Shown one piece after another: positions 8,101-14,913 of a stretch of 35,953 nucleotides of DNA. The notes under the pieces were generated by a model. The model saw only the letters and a list, made by a program, of their open reading frames with translations, was not told the origin of the DNA and made no database searches. Source of the DNA: an uncultured Bacteroidales bacterium (lineage in GTDB: Bacteria; Bacteroidota; Bacteroidia; Bacteroidales; Paludibacteraceae); the NCBI GenBank assembly GCA_945828585.1, contig CALZRN010000006.1, forward strand, positions 1 to 35,953. The letters are read 5' to 3'. Made by a program: the position numbers and the translations under genes. Position 1 is the first letter of the stretch. Every line of letters starts with the position of its first letter.

Positions 8101-11100
8101 TCAAAGCATTGTTTGGGAGCAGAACTTCTTGCGTCTGAAACTCGGAGGAGCAAATCAGACGCTGAATGCATATGTGGTTTCGGACGTAGAAGACTGTACT
8201 ACCGAAAGGGCTCGTTTGATTACTTATGAGTCATCTGACGAATCGGTGGTAAAGGTCATCAATTCCAACCAGTTGCAGATAGTAGGTGCGGGACAAGCCG
8301 TTCTGACAGCCCGTCAGGCAGGCGGAGTTGATACAGACGGACACAAATATATGGCGGTAAGTGCGGAAAAAGCAGTAATCGTCAGGGACCCGAATGCACC
8401 GTGTGAAAACTATCTGTATATTCAGCCCCAGGAGAATAAATGGGACTGCGGATGGAATCTCGCCAACCGGCAATATAGAGAGTTCATAATTGATAATCTG
8501 GACGAACCAAGTACACTCTATTTGCAATACAAAGGTGAGTATAGGAATGTGGGAGGAGTGAATTATTTCTACGGTACCATGCACGTTGATGAGTGGTATG
8601 ATGGCGCTTGGCACGAGGTGCCCAATGGCAATCTTGGCACTCCTACCATCGGCACATATCAGACACTCAATACTACGCTGCAACGCAAGACAACCAAGGT
8701 GCGAATCCGTACGAACGACGGTGTGGGTTATCACTATTTCAAGGATTGCAAAATCGGTCAGTCGCGTTATATAGAGGCCTCCGACCTGACTATATTTGAG
8801 GCAAAAGTAGGTCAGGTGGTAAACCAGTCATTAACCGTCCGGTATAACAACATCACCGGCCCTGTTACATTGAGTTTGGGCAACAACAACTCCAAGTTTA
8901 GTCTTTCGCAACCATCCATTGATGGCGATTGTGGTGATAAGGGAACGGTGGATGTGACGGTCTCCTATCTGCCTACAGTGGAAGCGAATGAAGAAGAACT
9001 ATTGACTGTTTCTGACGGAACAACTACATTGAAAGTGACTCTGCATGGTGTTGCTACCAAGACCAGCCGTCACATCGTGTGGGATCTCCCGGAGACAAAC
9101 AATGTGTATACAGTGGATGTAGTGGAATTGGGAGCGCAGGCTCTGACGGATGTGGGTAATACAACCGCCGGAGACGTGTTCTATGCCATCAGTTCGTCGT
9201 CCCCGGCCGGTGTAGGATCGGTAGCCGGCAGTAATTTGACATTCGCGAAAGCAGGAACGGTTGTGGTGACTGCAAATACCGTGAATGATGCCCGCTATAA
9301 TGACGCAGTAGCTGTTTCTAAAACCTATAACGTAGCAATTACTCCGACGACTATCTCTACCATGCCTGTATTGGCGGAGGTAACAAGCGGGACGGCTGCC
9401 GGAGAGATTGAGTTGACAGGATGGCAGGTTACCAACACCGTTAACTGCGGAGTAGTAGAAGGAACGCTGGCAATCACATCGGCTGATTTGACGAACGTGG
9501 GAACGAATACCGTCACGCTCACCTTTACACCGAGCAATACGGATATGTATTCCGGTTGTACAGGTACAACGACGATTGTTGTCAACAAGGCTGTTTCCAA
9601 CATCTTCACCAATGCTTCCGGTAACGGCGAATGGAATGACCGTGCAAACTGGTCAAATGGCGTTCCTACGGGCGATGAACCGAACGTAATCATTAGCGGT
9701 GACCTGATTATTGATGAAGAGCTGACGGTCGGTAATCTGACCATCAAGAAGAATAGTCGCGTGGTACTGACCGTCAATGGTGATTTGACCGTCAATGGTG
9801 CAAGTGAGGACCTCACTGAATATGGAAACTTGTATGTACAGAACGGAGGAGAGATTGAAGTGAACGGTGAGCTGAAAGTAGGAGACCTGACGGTTGAAGC
9901 CTCTATCGGTACTTCCAAGGGTACCGCGGAGAGCGGACAGGTTGAAAAAGCTGAGAATATCGTTTATGCGAACGCATACATTGACATCAACATGGATCCG
10001 AAGGGCACAATGGATGATACCAAATGGTACGGTTTCACGGTTCCGTTTGATGTGGACGCACATGCCGGTATCTCGCGCAAAGAGGATGGCGTTTATCGCC
10101 AATGTACTTACGGTACGCACTATTTGATCGCCGAGTATGATGCGAATAAGCGCCTTAATACCGGTAAGGGATGGAAATATATTACCGGAAATACATTGTA
10201 CGCCGGTACGTTCTATTACTTCACCGTGAACGGCAATTATAATACCTATCGTTTCAAAGCGAAAGAGGCTGCCTATACTCAGGCTGCGCCTGCAACCTTG
10301 GCGATGAATGGTTCTACCTCCAATCCGAATGCCAACTGGAATGCCGTAGGTAACTCGACCTTGCAGCATGCCAAAGTAAGTTTTGAAGGCGGCAACTACG
10401 TGCAGGTTTATCAGAATGGATTAGATGCATATCGCACGGTTTCAGCGAGTGAGGCTACGTTTGTAGTGGGCTGTCCGTTCTTTATTCAGGCCACAGAAGC
10501 TTCGACCGTGGTATTGGATGCACCTACTTCTGCTACAGAATCCTATTATGCTCCTCGTCGCTCGAGTGCATCGCAAAATGGTGTGGCGCGTGTTAATCTG
10601 ACTTCCGTTGAGGGCGGATATTCCGACCGGATTTATGTCAGCGGTACTGATAAAGAGGAAAACGCCTATATCGCAGGGCGCGATCTTGCCAAAGCCGGCG
10701 AAAGTAAAGTCGTTCCGCAATTATGGGTAGATACCTATAATCAGAAATTAAGTGTTCATGAGGCTGCATGGCAGGGAGAAAACGCAATTTGTCCGCTCGG
10801 TATCTATGTGCCGGAGGAGGGTGAATATACTCTCACCGCTACGCAACCCGAAGATGGTACGCAGGTTTACTTGACTATCGATGGTATGCCGGTTTGGAAC
10901 ATATCCGAAACAGCTTATATCCTGTCTCATGGCAAGGGTACGATGAACAACTATGGTTTGATGTTGCTGCAGGCTTCAAGAATGCCTACCGGTGTGGAGA
11001 ATGTCGAGTCGGCGGATGACGAGAAAGCCCAGAAAATCATTCTGAATAATCAGCTCTATATCCTCCGTGATAGTAGAATGTATGATGCAACGGGTAAAAA

Positions 11101-11110
11101 AGTTAAATAA
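5198..11110 (+). CDS. large multidomain surface adhesin-like protein with T9SS-like tail
   Basis: 1970 residues. The first 60 form a basic, repeat-encoded extension before a hydrophobic segment (61-77, FRAAILVVLLVFVGGW); cleavage is likely near VWG/QWN at 82. Residues about 86-175 are a divergent InlB B-repeat (ATASPSEGGG...NPGYKFDKWS). About 178-370 holds InlB/Listeria-Bacteroides repeats (YNADGGS, VTLYAHW, LEGWYDG), interrupted at about 263-302 by YADLKSAFG...HYVDNGKNEGRSP, a YPDL/EGR-type module. Ig-like repeats follow. Two related units of about 300 residues (about 685-970 and 1065-1390) each end in a BIG2-like domain (e.g. HWEIGDALRVG... LVAKAEGEVTITATA). About 1500-1580 looks like beta-helix. 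The last 40 residues (IILNNQLYILRDSRMYDATG) resemble a type IX sorting tail. Likely surface-anchored; ligand unknown. Starts at Met1 or Met4 are both possible. Confidence 0.9.
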   Translation: MKNMSESANSAKSAKQIFANFVKFVRPIFGTTRRSEDRVTEAEYPTNYQRISNLSLTIRPFRAAILVVLLVFVGGWNSEVWGQWNSTLTATASPSEGGGVYASKEDKSSLSDSDYGSSSTSGKTYCATIWSTATFYAYYKANPGYKFDKWSTGTTSWKISVEANRNNKNPSVIAYFSPITYTIAFNGNGNTSGSMSDLSMVYGTAKSLTNNTYQKQYTVTYNADGGSCSTTSSTVTYTFSGWEDRNSIVFNGTTYAYTTFDAPYYANTYADLKSAFGYNKYSLIQHYVDNGKNEGRSPKGTTPGLYPNQARVNNLTTTEGATVTLYAHWDCANPSVTLPSATKSGKVLEGWYDGSTKVGEAGGTYTPTASVTLRANWVDKFDPVMTGANTILSVDGQQANAFTFNHVDNPTPQITVTSIDPINNGNGKVIEYDAANNKIIAHNAGTADIYFTQAETSTIKSGTSATYTYTVTKLTTSFSGSAYTLKVDDTQTANYSYTNTSVAQPTANSYDDFYYTIDEVSFANEALNNGTNLVTFNPANKQITACNAGTAKISLHQKETYKYTGATTSFNVAVTKHSNTIYVKGNANYSNSIYVDSYDNGLILTADNTDYTNCPITNTQTAGSDVATFYQNDEVVYSSYKLGTATWTLSQPENYKYQAGNGSFTVTVAKAAEAADCYVKTDINSEHKFSDSWETTWNDENAAGTLRFEACAQAAWTYGMNVYQLIDGNWSLKEYIDHDHMHTHYTNYSYSLDQRAKGVKFEKEGTLNRWVKNVYVTRSTYINASNVTIDRTSTGNPVYPKDGTGVGTLTINYSLANGGDLKIINDNPKFTLDNTTISNVDCKTGTATINISYESDKAGTDVAHLVIYNKVYRKEVTITGITAKRNQEVHWEIGDALRVGTQTENAAWVTIGSEVSYSSSNNTLLEVVDGKLVAKAEGEVTITATAQGNDEYNAVEDKKTITITNDLIQSIVWEQNFLRLKLGGANQTLNAYVVSDVEDCTTERARLITYESSDESVVKVINSNQLQIVGAGQAVLTARQAGGVDTDGHKYMAVSAEKAVIVRDPNAPCENYLYIQPQENKWDCGWNLANRQYREFIIDNLDEPSTLYLQYKGEYRNVGGVNYFYGTMHVDEWYDGAWHEVPNGNLGTPTIGTYQTLNTTLQRKTTKVRIRTNDGVGYHYFKDCKIGQSRYIEASDLTIFEAKVGQVVNQSLTVRYNNITGPVTLSLGNNNSKFSLSQPSIDGDCGDKGTVDVTVSYLPTVEANEEELLTVSDGTTTLKVTLHGVATKTSRHIVWDLPETNNVYTVDVVELGAQALTDVGNTTAGDVFYAISSSSPAGVGSVAGSNLTFAKAGTVVVTANTVNDARYNDAVAVSKTYNVAITPTTISTMPVLAEVTSGTAAGEIELTGWQVTNTVNCGVVEGTLAITSADLTNVGTNTVTLTFTPSNTDMYSGCTGTTTIVVNKAVSNIFTNASGNGEWNDRANWSNGVPTGDEPNVIISGDLIIDEELTVGNLTIKKNSRVVLTVNGDLTVNGASEDLTEYGNLYVQNGGEIEVNGELKVGDLTVEASIGTSKGTAESGQVEKAENIVYANAYIDINMDPKGTMDDTKWYGFTVPFDVDAHAGISRKEDGVYRQCTYGTHYLIAEYDANKRLNTGKGWKYITGNTLYAGTFYYFTVNGNYNTYRFKAKEAAYTQAAPATLAMNGSTSNPNANWNAVGNSTLQHAKVSFEGGNYVQVYQNGLDAYRTVSASEATFVVGCPFFIQATEASTVVLDAPTSATESYYAPRRSSASQNGVARVNLTSVEGGYSDRIYVSGTDKEENAYIAGRDLAKAGESKVVPQLWVDTYNQKLSVHEAAWQGENAICPLGIYVPEEGEYTLTATQPEDGTQVYLTIDGMPVWNISETAYILSHGKGTMNNYGLMLLQASRMPTGVENVESADDEKAQKIILNNQLYILRDSRMYDATGKKVK

Positions 11111-11122
11111 TGGTATGAATTA

Positions 11123-11154
11123 TTTGCGTATTCCCCCAAAAAGCAGTACCTTTG
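11123..11154 (+). promoter_or_regulatory. promoter of the 46-residue peptide gene
   Basis: TTTG (11123-11126), 20-nt spacer, TACCTTTG (11147-11154), starting 12 bases after the stop of the large gene. Transcription near 11161 would give a leader of about 32 nt, so the small gene is expressed on its own. Confidence 0.8.
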
Positions 11155-11192
11155 CATGGTTTTTCGGGAATAACGAATAACAATTTGAATAT

Positions 11193-11333
11193 ATGAATAC
11201 AAAACATAGTTATATTACCCCTGAGGTGACCACAGAGTTTTTCCTCGTAAAGGAATATTTGATGGTTTCGAGTATTTCGAACGCGCAGGAGCCGGGTGGT
11301 AATGCCCCTGAACGTTGTGCACCGGCGTTCTAA
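11193..11333 (+). CDS. 46-residue peptide of unknown function
   Basis: ATG at 11193 and TAA at 11331. It begins MNTKHSYITPEVTTEFFLVK, has a hydrophobic/acidic middle with EYLMVSSIS, then a Gly/Pro-rich end with one Cys (APERCAPAF). Bacteroidales genomes carry many unannotated peptides of about 40-55 residues with a Y-x-x-P-E start, a central E...SS and a loose polar tail; this fits that layout. I know no function for them. A dedicated promoter with perfect spacing argues it is real. The leader-core look and the nearby PqqD-like and S26-like genes make a peptide precursor possible, not shown. Confidence 0.7.
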   Translation: MNTKHSYITPEVTTEFFLVKEYLMVSSISNAQEPGGNAPERCAPAF

Positions 11334-11339
11334 GGAATT

Positions 11340-11377
11340 ACAAAAAAAACGGACATCAACTATACAGTGACGTCCGT
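11340..11377 (-). terminator. Rho-independent terminator of the truA/pectin operon
   Basis: ACGGAC(A)TCA pairs with TGA(C)GTCCGT (11349-11377). Read on the minus strand the hairpin is followed by eight T (complement of 11341-11348), the right polarity for the minus-strand operon whose last stop is at 11434. On the plus strand there is no U-tract, though the hairpin may still mark the 3' end of the small peptide mRNA. Confidence 0.78.
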
Positions 11378-11433
11378 AATGGTAACGAGATGGTAACGGA
11401 AATACCCTTATATTGAGTAAGCTTTCAGTAACC

Positions 11434-12585
11434 TTACTTTAAGGATTGCGCCCAACGGCGAAGATACGCAAACCACTCCTCGGCAGAAGATGCCACGGGG
11501 TGGTTTTCTTTGCTCGCTCCAACCGTTGTCAGATAGAAATGACAACGGGCGTCTGAGCCCTGCAGGCCTGTTTGGGGGGTTGACGGACGATGTCCGTGGG
11601 TTTGAGGGCTTGAGGGAAGGGGATTTAAGAGACAGAGGTTGTTCTGCTTGTCGTGAACCAAATCTCCGGCAAACTCTTTGGGAATAAAGACGCCGAGGCC
11701 GACAGTCTCTTTGGCGTATTTGGCAGAATCATTCACGGGCCAATCGGTGCCCCATGAAGCGAGTAAAACACCATTCGGAAGTTGGATGGTCAAACCCCTC
11801 CCGTCCTCCCCACGGGGGGAGGAGATGGGATCCCAGATGAAACCTTTTTTAGCAGGAATAGATTGCACACCGGTACAGAGACCTTCTATTGGGGAAGAAC
11901 AATAGACGTCGCAGCGCATGTCGCGATGGCCGGCGCGCATGGTGTATTGGACGGTGAGGTCGAAGCCGTGTTTGGCTTCGCCTGTTTGGAGGTTTGACGA
12001 ACTTTGTCCGTTCGTTTGAAGGTCTGACGGTTTCCAATCTTTGACGGCGACCTCGATAGTGGCGGAGTTGCGGGATTGGCGGACGATACGCTGGGAGCGC
12101 TCCGCTACATTCTCGAAATGTACCATCTTCTTGCCGTTCCAGTATTTGACGGAACCGACACCTACCGTTCCGCTCACGCGGAGGATGTCATCGCCATAAC
12201 CGGCAGCGAGCAGAGAGTCGTTGGGATACCAGTGACTCTGCGATAGCTCGAGTTGCGGCGTACGTTTGCAATAGGGGTCGATGGTCTGTTTCTTGTCAAA
12301 ATAGATGCGGTATGCCATGAGTTCGGACTCCACCGCCACGCCGTGGTGGTGAAGCGAATGATAGACATCTTCTTTCTCGTCGGTCGTCTTCCACTCGGTG
12401 ATGGGGTAGCAATGACGCATCTTAGAGCCCTCATAGAGGACGGCATAGCCCTCTCTGGTCGAATCGGCAGGAGTACCGATTCGCCAGAAAGAGGTAGCTA
12501 CCCGCGGGGCGCAGCCCGCGAGCAGTAAGACCGCTACGCTCAAAGTCAAAAGACCGCTAAGACTATTATTTGTTAATCTTGACAT
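11434..12585 (-). CDS. DUF4861 family lipoprotein, linked to pectin degradation
   Basis: 383 residues. Lipoprotein signal with lipobox LLAGC (Cys25). Motifs such as YHSLHHHGVAVESELMAYRI, YFDKKQTIDPY and WYPNDSLLAAGYGDDILRV match DUF4861 proteins, which often sit beside pectate lyase, GH28 or GH105 genes; their activity is not known to me. The start overlaps the end of the GH28 gene by 20 nt, so translation is coupled. Three kinds of repeat sequence lie inside it: a 43-nt direct repeat pair (11566, 11980), a CCTCCC/GGGAGG palindrome (11794) and a word coding most of the signal peptide core (12526). The position among housekeeping genes and these inserts are the unusual points. Confidence 0.85.
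   Translation of the reverse strand: MSRLTNNSLSGLLTLSVAVLLLAGCAPRVATSFWRIGTPADSTREGYAVLYEGSKMRHCYPITEWKTTDEKEDVYHSLHHHGVAVESELMAYRIYFDKKQTIDPYCKRTPQLELSQSHWYPNDSLLAAGYGDDILRVSGTVGVGSVKYWNGKKMVHFENVAERSQRIVRQSRNSATIEVAVKDWKPSDLQTNGQSSSNLQTGEAKHGFDLTVQYTMRAGHRDMRCDVYCSSPIEGLCTGVQSIPAKKGFIWDPISSPRGEDGRGLTIQLPNGVLLASWGTDWPVNDSAKYAKETVGLGVFIPKEFAGDLVHDKQNNLCLLNPLPSSPQTHGHRPSTPQTGLQGSDARCHFYLTTVGASKENHPVASSAEEWFAYLRRWAQSLK
11566..11608. repeat. 43-nt direct repeat, copy A, in the DUF4861 gene
   Basis: Matches 11980-12022 base for base over most of its 43 nt (shared core GCCTGTTTGG, then TTGACG, TTTGTCCGT-like and TTTGA(A/G)GG). Copy A contains the hairpin ACGGAC...GTCCGT. It codes the Pro/Thr/Gln-rich stretch around HRPSTPQTGLQG. 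Confidence 0.7.
11794..11830. repeat. palindromic CCTCCC/GGGAGG element in the DUF4861 gene
   Basis: Core TCCTCCCCACGGGGGGAGGA (11804-11823) preceded by CCCCTCCCG. Codes ISSPRGEDGRGL in frame. Same family as the elements in ilvE, lepB, dapB, coaE, the MBOAT gene and the SGNH gene. Confidence 0.7.
11980..12022. repeat. 43-nt direct repeat, copy B, in the DUF4861 gene
   Basis: Second copy of the repeat at 11566, same orientation and a different reading frame context, coding SDLQTNGQSSSNLQTGE. The perfect hairpin of copy A is degraded here. Confidence 0.7.
12526..12562. repeat. AGCGGTCTTTTGACTTTGAG word inside the DUF4861 signal peptide
   Basis: On the coding strand this reads AGCGGTCTTTTGACTTTGAG followed by CGTAGCGGTCTTA. 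The intergenic tract at 27637-27689 carries nearly the same word on the plus strand (AGCGGTCTTTTATCTTTGAG, then CGCAGCGGTCTA). Here it codes about residues 9-20 of the lipoprotein signal (LSGLLTLSVAVL). Confidence 0.7.
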
Positions 12586-14116
12586 TCTCTACGGTCGGAG
12601 CGAGGGTGAAGGCTTCGCCTTTCTGAGCCTGGATATTGACATTGTCGATGACCAGACCGTTGGTCTGGCGGAAGAGGGCACCTTCGGTAGCGGAGATTGT
12701 GATGTTACGCAGGGTAACATTCTCAATCTTCTGCTCGGGCAGACCGTTGAAATAGATGGCGCGTTTGATATTCGCACCCTTGACATTCTCGATGACGATA
12801 TTCTTGAAAGCCGGTGTCTCTTCACTTACCTCGGGAGCCGTTGCGTTCATACGCGCTGCGAGTTCTTCTTCGGTTTCTTCACCGGCGCCTTTACCGCCGT
12901 AGAAGAGGTCAAAGAGAAGTCCTTCGTTCGGGATATTGACCATATTGACGCCGTTGATGTAGATATTCTCTACGACACCGCCGCGTCCGCGAGTGGATTT
13001 GAAACGCAGACCGACATCGGTACCGATATAGAGGTTGTTGCGCACCTCGACATTCTTGATTCCGCCGGACATCTCCGAGCCGCATACGAAACCGCCGTGA
13101 CCATGATAAACGACGCAGTCATCGACTACCACATTCTCCGTCGGGATACCGCGGTCACGACCGGGTTTATCCTTGCCGGACTTCATGCAGATAGCATCGT
13201 CACCCACGTCGAAGGAGCAGCGCGCAATCACCACATTCTTGCAGGACTCGACATCTACACCGTCGCCGTTCTGGCTGTACCAGGGGTTGCGGACATTGAG
13301 GTCGCGCAGGATGAGGTTCTCGCAGCACATAGGGTGGAGGTTCCACGCCGGGCTGTTCTCGAAAGTTACGCCCTCGAGGAGGATATTCTTGCAGTCCACG
13401 AAATGGAGCATTACCGGGCGGAGGAAGGACTTGACAACCTGCCAAAGCGAATCATCGGTGATGACGGGCACGTTCTGGTCGATGCAATAGGTCTGCGCTA
13501 AGATCGATGCACTATCCGGGTACCAGATATCGTTCTCGGTCACTACGCCGCCTTTCTCCTTGAGGTGTTTCTTCCATTGCGAAGGAGCCATCTTGGATTT
13601 CTTGAGCGGACGCCACCAATCGCCGTTGCCGTTGAAGGAGCCAAAGCCGGTGATGGCGATGTTCTCAGCGTTGCGAGCGTTCAGCGGGCTTGTGCAACGC
13701 TTGGTAGGGATACCTTCGAACCACTCATCGTAGATCTCATAGAGATCGAGGTCGTGGGAGAAGACTACAAAAGAGTTCTTCTCTGTGAAGAGACGGACGT
13801 TGGACTTAAGGGTGATTGGTCCGGTGGTATAGAGACCTTCCGGGATGATGACTGTTCCGCCGCCGGCTGCTGTACACTCGTCGATAGCTTTCTGAATGGC
13901 CTCGGTAGCCAAAGCGACGCCGGTGTTGTCAGCTTCGTAGTCGAGGATGTTAAACGTGCGGTTCGGGAACGAAGGCACGGTCACTTTCGGCATCTCAAAG
14001 GAAGCAGATTTGGTTAGGGCGTCGATGTCCTTTTGCGTGGTTGTTTGATACTTTGGCGCTGATGAACAAGCGCCTAAAACAGCTGCGGCAAGCAGCAAGA
14101 GAATAATTTTTCTCAT
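12566..14116 (-). CDS. GH28 polygalacturonase-like lipoprotein
   Basis: 516 residues. Lipobox LGAC with Cys17, so probably anchored in the periplasm or outer membrane. GH28 marks in order: the entry motif GGGTVIIPEGLYTTGPI, GFGSFNGNGDWW, then the catalytic set QNGDGVDVESC (Asp), DVGDDAICMKSG (DD), HGHGG (His) and LRFKSTRGRGG (R-x-K). The right-handed beta-helix repeats are evident. It would hydrolyse galacturonan or modified pectin fragments. The start overlaps truA by 4 nt (ATGA) and the end overlaps the DUF4861 gene by 20 nt. Full length. Confidence 0.93.
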   Translation of the reverse strand: MRKIILLLLAAAVLGACSSAPKYQTTTQKDIDALTKSASFEMPKVTVPSFPNRTFNILDYEADNTGVALATEAIQKAIDECTAAGGGTVIIPEGLYTTGPITLKSNVRLFTEKNSFVVFSHDLDLYEIYDEWFEGIPTKRCTSPLNARNAENIAITGFGSFNGNGDWWRPLKKSKMAPSQWKKHLKEKGGVVTENDIWYPDSASILAQTYCIDQNVPVITDDSLWQVVKSFLRPVMLHFVDCKNILLEGVTFENSPAWNLHPMCCENLILRDLNVRNPWYSQNGDGVDVESCKNVVIARCSFDVGDDAICMKSGKDKPGRDRGIPTENVVVDDCVVYHGHGGFVCGSEMSGGIKNVEVRNNLYIGTDVGLRFKSTRGRGGVVENIYINGVNMVNIPNEGLLFDLFYGGKGAGEETEEELAARMNATAPEVSEETPAFKNIVIENVKGANIKRAIYFNGLPEQKIENVTLRNITISATEGALFRQTNGLVIDNVNIQAQKGEAFTLAPTVENVKINK

Positions 14117-14859
14117 GGTTGATAAATATTTTGTGGATAAATGATTTCTACTAATGACAATCCTTCCGCAGGCGCCGAATGCCCAGCAGAAGAACGGTGA
14201 TGCGCGTTAATGACGTCCGTCATCGCTTCGGGAGGCATGTGTCCGCGTCCCACTTCAAAGAGTGTGCCCACTACCGCGCGAACCATATTACGCAGGAACC
14301 GATCGGCGGTGATGACGAAAGAATACTCCGTCTCGGACTCGCGTACCCATTTCGCTTCGCGCACATCGCAGATGGTGGTCTTTACGTCCGTGTGGACGCG
14401 GCAGAAAGAAGCGAAGTCCTGTTTGCCGAGCAGCAGCGCTGCGGCTTGGTTCATTGCCTCGAAATCCAACCCCGGCGCCACGCGCGTGTGGGTGATATAT
14501 AAGAAAGGATCCTTGCGTGTGGTGATGCGGTAGCGGTACGTACGCGCCGTGGCGTCAAACCGCGCATGGGCATCGTCGCGCACGGGGCGAAGATCGCTGA
14601 TGGCGATGGATAGCGGCAGGAGGTTATTGAGCCGCGCTCCGAAGTTATCCGGTACCGCTTTCTCGACATCAAAATGCGCTACCATCTTCTCGGCATGTAC
14701 ACCGGCATCGGTGCGTCCGGCAAAAGTCAGAGGCACCGGCTGGCGCAAGATGGTAGCAAAAGCAGCCTCCATCTCGGCCTGCACGGTGTTTCCGTTCGGC
14801 TGGCTCTGCGAGCCGTGGAAATCTGTGCCGTTATATGAGAAAGTTATAAAATAGCGCAT
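14113..14859 (-). CDS. truA: tRNA pseudouridine(38-40) synthase
   Basis: 248 residues. FSYNGTDFHGSQSQPNGNTV at the N-terminus and FAGRTDAGVHAEKM with catalytic Asp51, then FDATARTYRY, AHHRSSAGHSAPAEGLSLV near the end. It forms pseudouridine in the anticodon arm of many tRNAs. 31 nt separate it from the upstream flippase stop; it overlaps the GH28 gene by 4 nt. Normal length. Confidence 0.96.
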   Translation of the reverse strand: MRYFITFSYNGTDFHGSQSQPNGNTVQAEMEAAFATILRQPVPLTFAGRTDAGVHAEKMVAHFDVEKAVPDNFGARLNNLLPLSIAISDLRPVRDDAHARFDATARTYRYRITTRKDPFLYITHTRVAPGLDFEAMNQAAALLLGKQDFASFCRVHTDVKTTICDVREAKWVRESETEYSFVITADRFLRNMVRAVVGTLFEVGRGHMPPEAMTDVINAHHRSSAGHSAPAEGLSLVEIIYPQNIYQP

Positions 14860-14878
14860 TTATTTATTATTTTTTTTC

Positions 14879-14913
14879 GTTATGACGGTATTACGTTATT
14901 ACGAGATCACGAA
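14879..14913. repeat. CGTAATAACGTAATACCGTC tract overlapping the flippase stop
   Basis: On the minus strand ATCTCGTAATAACGTAATAC continues to CGTCATAACG. The flippase stop TAA (14891-14893) is inside the tract, and the final residues DLVIT are coded by it. Same vocabulary as the tracts at 4454 and 17680. Confidence 0.65.

Noticed and set aside
11434..12585. DUF4861 gene as a pseudogene because of its inserts
   Set aside because: The frame is open throughout, with an intact lipobox and conserved motifs on both sides of each insert.
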